A DNA stretch of 8,657 bases, taken from NCBI GenBank assembly GCA_019247865.1, contig JAFBAJ010000080.1:1-8657 (forward strand), read 5' to 3'. The stretch's first letter is position 1; each line of letters opens with the position of its first letter. Origin of the DNA: Acidobacteriota bacterium (GTDB lineage: Bacteria > Acidobacteriota > Blastocatellia > Pyrinomonadales > Pyrinomonadaceae). A program made the translations under genes and the position numbers. Positions 1 through 5,576 of this stretch are shown piece by piece. The notes beneath the pieces are model-generated. The model had not been told where the DNA came from. It ran no database searches and saw nothing but the letters and a program-made list of their open reading frames with translations.

Positions 1-1541
1 TCGTAGGTAAAGGCCGCGCCCGGCGAAATGGTCTGCGAGTCGAGATAGGTCGAGTTCTCGTCACGCGGACTCTGCAACCACTGATGCGCATGAAGGTGAA
101 AGACGTGCGTCTCTTTCGGCCCCGCCTGCAAGTTGCGGAAGCGCACAGGGTCGCCAAGATACGAGTGATGCACGTTTGAAGGATCGTCCGGGAACAGAGC
201 CTCTACAGCTCTGCCGTTAGCATCCCTCCTGACAATCATCGCGGGGTCATTGTTCGGATGCGATTCAAGGAAAAACTCTTCGTACTTACATTCGGTGCAA
301 CGCGCCGCAGGGCCGAGCTGCTTTCGATTGGCGAGAATGATTGCCCCCATCCCTCCTGAGCCGTAGTTGATGGCAAAGCCGTCGCGCACTCCATGAAAGA
401 CTTCCAGCTCAAGCTCGGGGAAAGCCTGCACGGCTTTAATCTCGTCGTGGAAAATTACTGTGAACTCGCGGAAGTTTTGGCCGCAAGTGCTTGAGGGCGG
501 CGCGTCCGCGCAATCCTCTACAAAGCCTGTGATGATGGCGTTCAGATCTGTGTGCACGATCTCGTTGCCTTGCAGCAGGTTGAGAATCGGCACGTTGTTA
601 GCGTCCACGGCCTCGTAGTTAATCTTCGGCGTCCCGTTCGGGTTTCTACCCACCGTCGCGGCTTGCAGTTGTTCGGCTGTGACCTGCGAGCGATACCACT
701 TGGCGTTTCTCGGCTCGACGTTGACAGAGCCGAAGAGTCCTAAATCGAGTTGCCCGCCGTCTCCTTCACCGCCAGCGGGCGCGCCCATAGAGTACATTAA
801 ATATTGTCCCTGCTTGGCCGCATACAACTTATAAGTTTTACTGCTGCCGGGCGCGACCAGCGACGAGGCATTGATCCCGACATTTGCCCCGTCGTCCTGA
901 CCAGGGCCGTTGACGTAGTCCATCCCGTTGACGTGTATGGAAGCATAGCGTGTATAAGTCGAATCATTATCAGGACGCGTCACGCCCAACAGATTGGTGA
1001 AGTTGATCTGCAAGCAGTCTCCCTCATTGACGCGCAGCACGATGGGTCGCGGTCGCTTGCCCTCTTTGAGATGAACGTTGCCGGGGCCTGAGCCGTCAAC
1101 GTCGCGCCGCAACGCAAACATCATCCCTGCCGGATTAAAAGCCCCGAAGCGGTTGTACGTATAGATCTGATCGAAGGCGACGACATTGGCCGTGATGGTC
1201 CGCTCACACATGGGCGCGGGCGGAGGCGGCGTCGTGTCCGGCGTTGGAATCGGTTGAGGCGTCGGCTGAGGCGTCGGCGTCGCTAAGGGTTCGGGCGGCG
1301 TCGGCGTCGGCGTCACCCAGATGTCCGGCGTCGGCGTGGCGACGGCTTGCGGCGCTGGCGACGGCGCTGGCGACGGCGTCTCTGGATTTAAACTTGGAGT
1401 TTGTAAAGTCGGATTATCTGCCGCCCCGTCCCGTGACGCGTTGGCTAGCGCGCCGCTCTGAAAAATCAGGAGCAGTGCGAAACAGATAAGGAGAGAGGAG
1501 AAACGGCTGTCTGATACGACAACAGCGTGTGCGCGGTTCAT
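1..1541 (-). CDS. Exported multicopper-oxidase-like protein, 3' part cut off by window edge
   Basis: Reading from ATG at 1541 leftwards gives 513 residues without a stop; the C-terminus lies outside the window. An AAGGAG ribosome-binding site sits 5 bases before the start. Residues 1-35 form a signal peptide (hydrophobic core LLICFALLLIF, likely cleavage after ALA). Residues 44-110 are a Pro/Thr-rich linker. From about 112 the protein resembles cupredoxin-type multicopper oxidases: DCLQINFTN near 175-183, IHVNGM at 202-207, and H479-VF-H482-L-H484-AH-QW, which matches the family's HPxHLHGH motif supplying type 1, 2 and 3 copper ligands. The final HCH motif would be beyond the edge. The first domain is odd: the usual HWHG is IHVNG and the usual WYHSH is YLMYS, so most N-terminal trinuclear-site histidines are missing. 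It probably acts outside the cytoplasmic membrane. Family confidence is good; an oxidase activity is uncertain. Confidence 0.85.
   Translation of the reverse strand, partial: MNRAHAVVVSDSRFSSLLICFALLLIFQSGALANASRDGAADNPTLQTPSLNPETPSPAPSPAPQAVATPTPDIWVTPTPTPPEPLATPTPQPTPQPIPTPDTTPPPPAPMCERTITANVVAFDQIYTYNRFGAFNPAGMMFALRRDVDGSGPGNVHLKEGKRPRPIVLRVNEGDCLQINFTNLLGVTRPDNDSTYTRYASIHVNGMDYVNGPGQDDGANVGINASSLVAPGSSKTYKLYAAKQGQYLMYSMGAPAGGEGDGGQLDLGLFGSVNVEPRNAKWYRSQVTAEQLQAATVGRNPNGTPKINYEAVDANNVPILNLLQGNEIVHTDLNAIITGFVEDCADAPPSSTCGQNFREFTVIFHDEIKAVQAFPELELEVFHGVRDGFAINYGSGGMGAIILANRKQLGPAARCTECKYEEFFLESHPNNDPAMIVRRDANGRAVEALFPDDPSNVHHSYLGDPVRFRNLQAGPKETHVFHLHAHQWLQSPRDENSTYLDSQTISPGAAFTY
1212..1412 (-). 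repeat. Thr-Pro-rich low-complexity linker in the oxidase gene
   Basis: The DNA is a degenerate run of GGCGTCGGCGTC-type units encoding residues 44-110, with many TP, TPTP and PQP steps. It separates the signal peptide from the folded domain. Such linkers are common in exported proteins of Acidobacteriota and would extend the domain away from the membrane or wall. The repeat is prone to length changes. Confidence 0.7.
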
Positions 1542-1639
1542 GTCGGCTCCTTTTTCTCTTGAACCACCGCCACGCTCTGCGCTAAGATGCTTGTTGCTCA
1601 GATTTGCATCTACGCCTTTATGGCGGAGGTTGTAAAATC

Positions 1640-1684
1640 AAGTAGTCCCGTTATCACTTGCCGGTGATGACGGGACTGTTTTAT
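1640..1684. terminator. Long stem-loop with T-tract, terminator-like
   Basis: Bases 1644-1657 pair with 1664-1677 (14 pairs, one of them a T-G wobble) around a six-base loop. Weaker pairs extend the stem to about 1640/1681. On the plus strand it is followed by GTTTTATG; on the minus strand by TTGATTTTAC. It could end transcription in either direction. No plus-strand gene ends just before it, so it may insulate the oxidase gene from read-through arriving from the right, or lie in its leader. Confidence 0.5.
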
Positions 1685-1713
1685 GTCAACTTAAAAGTTT
1701 TCAAACACAAGAG

Positions 1714-1740
1714 TGCCCACACTTCTACCTGATGTGGGCA
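1714..1740. other. Perfect 8-bp inverted repeat
   Basis: TGCCCACA at 1714-1721 pairs perfectly with TGTGGGCA at 1733-1740 across an 11-base loop. There is no T-tract on either side, so it is not an obvious terminator. It could be an operator or an RNA hairpin next to the terminator-like stem at 1640-1681. Confidence 0.3.
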
Positions 1741-1747
1741 AGCGCTA

Positions 1748-2020
1748 ATGCTGACAATGCGGTCGGGCTGCATTTTCAAGCCTCTCAAATTCAATCTGTC
1801 TGAAAGAGGGGAGGAAGGGGTTTGTTATTGCAATCTTCTTGCAAAATGCATGTGGGATGATTGCGAGCACATCTTAGTAGCCGTATCCGATAACAGTCAA
1901 ATTGAGATTTTTTGTTTTGTTTATGACAGAAATGTGTCTTACACAAAAGTCCCTATGAACATAGGCTCGCTTAATACAATTTTGCCCACGAGAACTGCTG
2001 GGCCGACAGAACAATCATAG
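1748..2020 (+). CDS. Doubtful 90-residue ORF, unrecognised
   Basis: An open frame from ATG 1748 to a stop at 2018-2020. No ribosome-binding site lies before the ATG. The product has five cysteines (one near the N-terminus, CYC, a lone Cys before WDDC, and later FCF) but no family is recognised. The AT-rich composition differs from neighbouring genes. It may be a chance ORF, or the remnant of a gene acquired from elsewhere. A purine-rich run near 1806-1820 could serve an internal start, but no good start codon follows at the right distance. Low confidence. Confidence 0.18.
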   Translation: MLTMRSGCIFKPLKFNLSERGEEGVCYCNLLAKCMWDDCEHILVAVSDNSQIEIFCFVYDRNVSYTKVPMNIGSLNTILPTRTAGPTEQS

Positions 2021-2107
2021 GAGGCGGCATCAAATTTGTAATGGCCTGCTAACCCATCCTCCTCTCAAAAATCAAAGCGAAGCCCAAACGAGAGCATGTT
2101 GTTTATG

Positions 2108-2290
2108 CTATCTCCTGTGGTATAGCAGGGCTGCGGCAGCGCCACTCAAAATTAGAATTGCGGGCACAACTATCAGCCAGAAGCATCTCGCCAATCTTCT
2201 TTCGGCCTCCAGATTACGAGCGCACACCGGACACCCCCTGGCGGTTGAAGAAACCATCGCCCCGCAATCACGACATGGTTTGAGCTTCAT
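2108..2290 (-). CDS. Small zinc-ribbon protein with one transmembrane helix
   Basis: This 60-residue product begins at ATG 2290 with AAGGA six bases upstream. The frame is open further upstream to 2512, but that extension has no ribosome-binding site and crosses the divergent promoter region, so the short start is preferred. Residues 6-23 hold CRDCG and CPVC, two CxxC knuckles typical of a zinc ribbon. Residues 24-35 are charged. Residues 36-57 are hydrophobic (FWLIVVPAILILSG and following), and the protein ends HRR. It resembles the small zinc-ribbon membrane proteins often seen in bacteria, whose roles are mostly unknown. The ribbon would probably face the cytoplasm. It is divergent from the sigma factor gene with 156 bases between, so shared control is possible. 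Confidence 0.7.
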   Translation of the reverse strand: MKLKPCRDCGAMVSSTARGCPVCARNLEAERRLARCFWLIVVPAILILSGAAAALLYHRR

Positions 2291-2371
2291 AGTTTTTCCT
2301 TCATAGCGCTTCATCCTCAAGCATGAGCCAAGGTTTACTTTTTCCATCAAAAGCGTAAGCTTTACTCTCGA

Positions 2372-2430
2372 AATTTGAGATAGTACATTGTAGTACGCAT
2401 TTCCAGATATTTTAACTATCCCTATTCGAC
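2372..2430. promoter_or_regulatory. Divergent intergenic region with imperfect palindrome
   Basis: This is the core of the 156-base gap between the zinc-ribbon gene and the sigma factor gene. The 15-base sequence TAGTACATTGTAGTA (2381-2395) is a palindrome around a central T with one mismatched pair, and also reads as a direct repeat of TAGTAC. It is a possible operator. A weak vegetative-type promoter for the sigma gene could be TTGTAG (2388-2393) with TTTAAC 17 bases on. The TGTAAG-N16-CGAC pattern found elsewhere in the window is absent here. Confidence 0.25.
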
Positions 2431-2446
2431 ACCAGCGCGATTTTCT

Positions 2447-3061
2447 ATGAATGATGCGCCAGGAGCTGCACAAGCTCCATCCCCCGATCCCGGCCTGTGG
2501 CTTGATCAACACGGCAATTACCTGTTCAGGTATGCGACGTTTCGCCTGCGCGACTATTCGGTCGCCGAAGATATTGTGCAGGAGACTTTACTGGCCGCTC
2601 TACAGGCTTATCAGAACTTCGCCGGGCGCGGCTCTGAAAGAACATGGCTTGTAGGAATTCTCAAACACAAAATTATAGATTACTACAGACGCGCCAGCCG
2701 CGAGACGCCGGAGAGCCAGCTGGAGAATGATTTCGAGCACGATGAGCTGTTCAGAGATTCAGGAGAATGGACGGATCACTGGAGGCCGGAGAAGGCCCCT
2801 GGCGATTGGCATACAAACCCGGCTGAACTGCTTGAGCAGAGTGAGTTCTGGGAGGTTTTCAAAGAGTGCCTGGCCCCACTCCCGCCGCGAATCGCAAATG
2901 CTTTCACGCTCCGTGAAGTAGACGGCTTAAACAGCGACGAGATTTGCGAGGTGCTGAGCATTACGGTAAATAATCTCTGGGTGATGCTGCACCGCGCGCG
3001 GATTCATCTCAGGCGGTGCCTAGAAGTGAATTGGTTCAAACGAGAACAGGTCAAACACTAA
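2447..3061 (+). CDS. ECF-type RNA polymerase sigma-70 family factor
   Basis: This 204-residue protein directs RNA polymerase to specific promoters. Region 2 spans about residues 20-85: YLFRYATFRLRDYSVAEDIVQET is the typical helix 2.1/2.2 core, and TWLVGILKHKIIDYYRR the 2.3/2.4 part. Region 4 spans about 137-190, with the helix-turn-helix in EICEVLSITVNNLWVMLHRARIHLR. The linker (86-130) is longer than in most ECF factors and rich in acidic residues and Trp. This layout recalls the sigma-70 subgroup whose genes are paired with very small zf-HC2 anti-sigma genes (TIGR02943-like, from memory). No region 3 is present. The ATG has no Shine-Dalgarno sequence. The stop is one base before the anti-sigma gene, which implies translational coupling. 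Its best candidate targets are the three TGTAAG-N16-CGAC sites described here. Confidence 0.93.
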   Translation: MNDAPGAAQAPSPDPGLWLDQHGNYLFRYATFRLRDYSVAEDIVQETLLAALQAYQNFAGRGSERTWLVGILKHKIIDYYRRASRETPESQLENDFEHDELFRDSGEWTDHWRPEKAPGDWHTNPAELLEQSEFWEVFKECLAPLPPRIANAFTLREVDGLNSDEICEVLSITVNNLWVMLHRARIHLRRCLEVNWFKREQVKH

Positions 3062-3062
3062 G

Positions 3063-3380
3063 ATGCCTTTGCGACTGTACAGCAAGTTTACACATTCGGT
3101 GAGGTGGTTTCTGCTTCACCGGCTTCCGACGTGTAAGCAGATGGCCGCAGTGATGTCCGAATCAATGGAACGCCCGCTAAGTTTGCGCGAACGAGTGCTC
3201 TTGAAGCTGCACCTCTGGGTCTGCGTCTGGTGCGTCTGGTATCTGGAGCAGTTGCACATCATGAGGGACGCCGTGCGTCTCCGCGCAAGTAAAACCGAAG
3301 ACGACGAACCCTCCCCCGATTCTCTTTCCACCGAAGCGCGTGAGCGCATCAGGCTCGCCCTCAATCGAAGCGATCAGTAA
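3063..3380 (+). CDS. zf-HC2 anti-sigma factor, copy 1
   Basis: This 105-residue soluble protein starts one base after the sigma factor stop. It carries the zinc anti-sigma signature H50-x3-C54-x2-C57 (HLWVCVWC), with C24 in LPTCKQM as the likely fourth ligand. The surrounding pattern, MSESMERPLSLRERVLLKLH, is typical of tiny cytoplasmic zf-HC2 proteins that bind an ECF factor and release it on a signal. There is no transmembrane helix, so the signal is probably sensed in the cytoplasm, perhaps through thiol chemistry or zinc loss. After residue 72 comes an acidic, Ser/Pro-rich tail and a conserved end, DSLSTEARERIRLAL. A paralogue lies at 5162-5482; about two thirds of the first 75 positions are identical by eye. 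The last bases overlap a spurious upstream extension of the protease frame. Confidence 0.88.
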   Translation: MPLRLYSKFTHSVRWFLLHRLPTCKQMAAVMSESMERPLSLRERVLLKLHLWVCVWCVWYLEQLHIMRDAVRLRASKTEDDEPSPDSLSTEARERIRLALNRSDQ

Positions 3381-3393
3381 TCTCTTCCCTTTT

Positions 3394-3425
3394 CCCTGTA
3401 AGGATTTCCCGGCTCATACGACTAA
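3394..3425 (+). promoter_or_regulatory. ECF-type promoter P1 (upstream of protease)
   Basis: The -35-like element CCCTGTAAGG (3394-3403) and -10-like CGACTAA (3419-3425) have exactly 16 bases between TGTAAG and CGAC. TGTAA-type -35 and CG(T/A)C-type -10 boxes at this spacing suit ECF sigma factors. Transcription would start near 3432, giving a protease leader of about 118 bases. The same pattern recurs at 5501-5532 and 5645-5673. Confidence 0.6.
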
Positions 3426-3516
3426 CTTTGTGGATGCAGTGTACCCGCGTGATGCCCTGCAAGCGCGTTTGAGGCCGTCCCATGTGCCCACACGTGAATC
3501 CAAAGAGAAACAAACA

Positions 3517-3530
3517 CGGCATTTTTGCCG
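3517..3530 (+). other. Small hairpin just upstream of protease ribosome-binding site
   Basis: CGGCA (3517-3521) pairs with TGCCG (3526-3530) around a TTTT loop, nine bases before the GAGGA ribosome-binding site at 3540-3544. It would be present in an RNA started at P1. It may keep the site open or influence message stability. It is short and could be chance. Confidence 0.25.
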
Positions 3531-3549
3531 GAAAGGTTTGAGGACTTTT

Positions 3550-5046
3550 ATGTCGAGTGAAACTACGGACATACAGGAGATGAGGGCGACTCATGGGCAC
3601 GATCACGGACAGAACCGTTTCGCGGTCATCCCTCTGCCTCTCAGGCTCGATGCCGATGATAACTACACAGGCCGGGGCGCGACCATCGCCTTTCTGGACT
3701 CAGGCTTTTACCCGCACCCTGATCTGACTGAACCCGCCAACAGAATCATCGCCTTTCATGACATCGTAGGAGAGATGGCTTCACTCGATCATGCCCGGCC
3801 TTCTCAAGCATGGCAATGGCATGGGACTCAAACGTCTGTGGTCGCTGCCGGTAACGGGCGGCTTTCGGACGGTATCTATCGCGGGCTGGCGTCCGATGCG
3901 CAACTCGCTCTGGTTAAGGTGAGCCACGATGGCAAGATAACAGAGGGAAATATTGCGCGAGGGCTTGAGTGGGTGATAGAGAATCGAGATCGCTACGGAA
4001 TTCGCGTACTGAACATCTCGCTCGGCGGTGACGAAGACATCCCCTGCTCGCAAAGTGTCATTGATCAGGCGGCTGAAGAGGCAATCAGGCAAGGCATCAC
4101 GGTCGTAGCGGCTGCCGGTAACAACGGTCACGCCGAAAAACATACGTCAGTGCCCCCGGCTAACTCGCCTTCGGTGATAACAGTCGGCGGCTATGATGAC
4201 AATAACCGGATTGGGAATCGCAAGTTCGACCTTTACAGCTCGAACTACGGCGCGACCGCCGACGGCACGCTAAAGCCTGAGATTATCGCCCCTGCGATGT
4301 GGGTTGCGACGCCCATCCTGCCGGGAACTTCCGCCTACACGGTCGCAGAAAATCTTTCGCAGATCGCAGCCGCGCCCGACTACCTCTTGCACAGCATCGC
4401 GCGCCGTCTCTGGCGAGAAGCGGAATTGCCGGAAACTCTTCCGGAGGAAGACGCGGACACGATTCGCCGGGCGGTCGAATCGCTCCTGAGGCAGAACAGG
4501 ACGACCTCCACACATTACCAGCACGGCGACGGAACATCGTTCGCAGCCCCCATCGTCTCCTCTGTCGTCGCACAGATGCTTGAAGCCAATCCGAATCTAG
4601 CTCCCGCCACCATCAAAAATATTTTGATCTCGACGGCAGACAGAATTACTAACGCGTCACTCATCAGACAGGGTTACGGCGTCTTGAACGCTCGACGAGC
4701 GGTGCAGGCGGCACTTCGCGAACAGCATACTTTTGACCATCACAGCTTCGGGCCACCGCGCATTGAGGCCGGAAAACTTCTCTTTTCATATCACGACGAC
4801 CTGGCCGACACGGTTGCAATCGCAGGCGATTTCAATGGCTGGAAACCCTCCGAAACTCTTTTCAAGAGAGGCGTGGACGGAGTCTGGCGCGCTTTTGTTG
4901 GGCCGCTCATCCCCGGGCGATACAGATATAAGCTCCTTATCAACGGCACACGCTGGTTGGATGATCCCGGTAACGGTCTCAAGGAACCAGATGGTTATGA
5001 AGGCTTCAATTCTTTAGTGAATATAACTGAAGAGCGGGATATGTAA
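3550..5046 (+). CDS. Subtilisin-like (S8) serine protease with C-terminal CBM48-like domain
   Basis: The start at ATG 3550 is chosen because GAGGA lies five bases upstream; the 70 extra codons back to 3340 overlap the anti-sigma gene and look non-coding. The 498-residue product has an intact subtilase triad: D50 (IAFLDSG), H91 (WHGTQT) and S330 (GTSFAAP), with oxyanion residue N191 (AAAGNN). A charged, probably helical insertion of about 65 residues (260-324) separates the N191 half from the serine. Residues 408-492 form an Ig-like carbohydrate-binding module like CBM48/AMPK-beta: AIAGDFNGWK, GVWRAFVGPLIPGRYRYKLL and GTRWLDDPGN are the usual landmarks. No signal peptide or pro-domain is seen, so the protein is probably cytoplasmic. 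It follows the sigma/anti-sigma pair and promoter P1. It may degrade a regulator, or proteins bound to glycogen-like polymers; the substrate is unknown. Confidence 0.92.
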   Translation: MSSETTDIQEMRATHGHDHGQNRFAVIPLPLRLDADDNYTGRGATIAFLDSGFYPHPDLTEPANRIIAFHDIVGEMASLDHARPSQAWQWHGTQTSVVAAGNGRLSDGIYRGLASDAQLALVKVSHDGKITEGNIARGLEWVIENRDRYGIRVLNISLGGDEDIPCSQSVIDQAAEEAIRQGITVVAAAGNNGHAEKHTSVPPANSPSVITVGGYDDNNRIGNRKFDLYSSNYGATADGTLKPEIIAPAMWVATPILPGTSAYTVAENLSQIAAAPDYLLHSIARRLWREAELPETLPEEDADTIRRAVESLLRQNRTTSTHYQHGDGTSFAAPIVSSVVAQMLEANPNLAPATIKNILISTADRITNASLIRQGYGVLNARRAVQAALREQHTFDHHSFGPPRIEAGKLLFSYHDDLADTVAIAGDFNGWKPSETLFKRGVDGVWRAFVGPLIPGRYRYKLLINGTRWLDDPGNGLKEPDGYEGFNSLVNITEERDM

Positions 5047-5065
5047 GACGTGGTCGAAGTGAATT

Positions 5066-5145
5066 AGAGGTTCAGAGTTCAAGCACCAGCCTTGTTTCTT
5101 CTCTTAATAACAAGCCGCCGCCTTGAACGCTGAACCCTCTTTTTT
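5066..5145 (+). terminator. Strong intrinsic terminator after the protease gene
   Basis: Bases 5066-5083 pair with 5122-5140 over about 17 pairs with one mismatch and one bulge, followed by six T residues (5140-5145). The 38-base loop contains an inner stem, CTTGTT (5091-5096) with AACAAG (5109-5114). It lies 20 bases after the protease stop and should separate the protease transcript from the second anti-sigma gene, whose ATG is only 16 bases beyond the T-run. Confidence 0.75.
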
Positions 5146-5150
5146 AGATT
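5123..5150 (+). promoter_or_regulatory. Possible promoter inside the terminator for the second anti-sigma gene
   Basis: TTGAAC (5123-5128) and TAGATT (5145-5150) are 16 bases apart and resemble a vegetative promoter. A start near 5157 would give an almost leaderless message for ATG 5162, which lacks a ribosome-binding site. The -35-like box is part of the terminator stem, so this may be accidental. Confidence 0.25.
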
Positions 5151-5161
5151 CATTATTATTG

Positions 5162-5482
5162 ATGAGACTAAAGCTATACAAAAGAATGACGCACGCGGTG
5201 AGATACTTTCTGCTCCGCAGGCTGCCGAACTGCAAAGACATGTCTTTGGTCATGTCGCAGTCGATGGAGCGCCGTTTGACGTTGCGCGAGCGTGCAGCGA
5301 TGAAGCTGCATCTTCTGGTCTGCATCTGGTGCGTCTGGTATCTGGAGCACCTCCGCATTATCAGAGATGCATTGCGCACACGCGCCGACCAACTCCCACC
5401 GGAAGAATCTTCCGCGACCGATTCCCTCTCGACCGAAGCCCGTGACCGGATAAGGCGCGCCCTCTCTGAGAAAGCACAGTAA
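5162..5482 (+). CDS. zf-HC2 anti-sigma factor, copy 2 (paralogue)
   Basis: This 106-residue protein is a clear paralogue of the product of 3063-3380. It has the same ligand spacing, C24 and H50-x3-C54-x2-C57 (HLLVCIWC), and the same blocks: THAVRYFLL, MSQSMERRLTLRER, VWYLE and a C-terminal DSLSTEARDRIRRAL. The start at ATG 5162 is chosen because it aligns with the paralogue's first residue; an upstream TTG at 5123 would lie inside the terminator stem. There is no ribosome-binding site before 5162 and no sigma gene beside it. It could bind the same sigma factor with different affinity or signal response, act on a distant sigma factor, or be a surviving duplicate. The similarity between the copies extends past the stop codons to CCCTGTAAG. 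The family call is firm; the partner is unknown. Confidence 0.85.
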   Translation: MRLKLYKRMTHAVRYFLLRRLPNCKDMSLVMSQSMERRLTLRERAAMKLHLLVCIWCVWYLEHLRIIRDALRTRADQLPPEESSATDSLSTEARDRIRRALSEKAQ

Positions 5483-5500
5483 CTTCTTCTTCACTGAAAT

Positions 5501-5532
5501 CCCTGTAAGTTTTTCGCTTCTCCCACGACAAA
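5501..5532 (+). promoter_or_regulatory. ECF-type promoter P2 (upstream of basic small ORF)
   Basis: CCCTGTAAG (5501-5509) and CGACAAA (5526-5532) are separated by exactly 16 bases, as in P1. The site lies 18 bases after the stop of the second anti-sigma gene, close to the position P1 has after the first (13 bases). Transcription would begin near 5539, about 38 bases before the ATG of the basic small ORF. Confidence 0.55.
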
Positions 5533-5576
5533 TAAATCGGTAGAGCTTTTTTGAATTATCCGCAGGGAGATTGAAC

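Larger units (their letters stand above)
1542..2107. other. Intergenic stretch with two hairpins and one doubtful ORF
   Basis: No convincing gene is seen across these 566 bases. The part next to 1541 is the 5' region of the minus-strand oxidase gene. Two stem-loops follow at 1640-1681 and 1714-1740. From about 1750 to 2107 the base composition is visibly more AT-rich than the flanking genes, with T-runs around 1908-1920. This may be a remnant of transferred or decayed DNA. One 90-codon ORF within it is listed separately at low confidence. Confidence 0.5.

Noticed and set aside
1244..1489. 81-codon plus-strand ORF rich in Ala and Ser
   Set aside because: It is the complement of the Thr-Pro linker of the oxidase gene and has no other support.
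2106..2127. Hairpin TGCTAT/ATAGCA at the end of the zinc-ribbon gene as a terminator
   Set aside because: The stem is only six bases, overlaps the stop codon and has no T-tract on the transcribed side.
2291..2512. Upstream extension of the zinc-ribbon frame to 134 residues
   Set aside because: It runs through the divergent promoter region into the sigma gene, and only ATG 2290 has a good ribosome-binding site.
3340..3549. N-terminal extension of the protease frame by 70 codons
   Set aside because: It overlaps the anti-sigma gene out of frame, contains promoter P1, and reads as non-coding; ATG 3550 has a strong ribosome-binding site.
5123..5161. TTG start for the second anti-sigma gene
   Set aside because: It lies in the terminator stem, and the protein aligns with its paralogue from ATG 5162.
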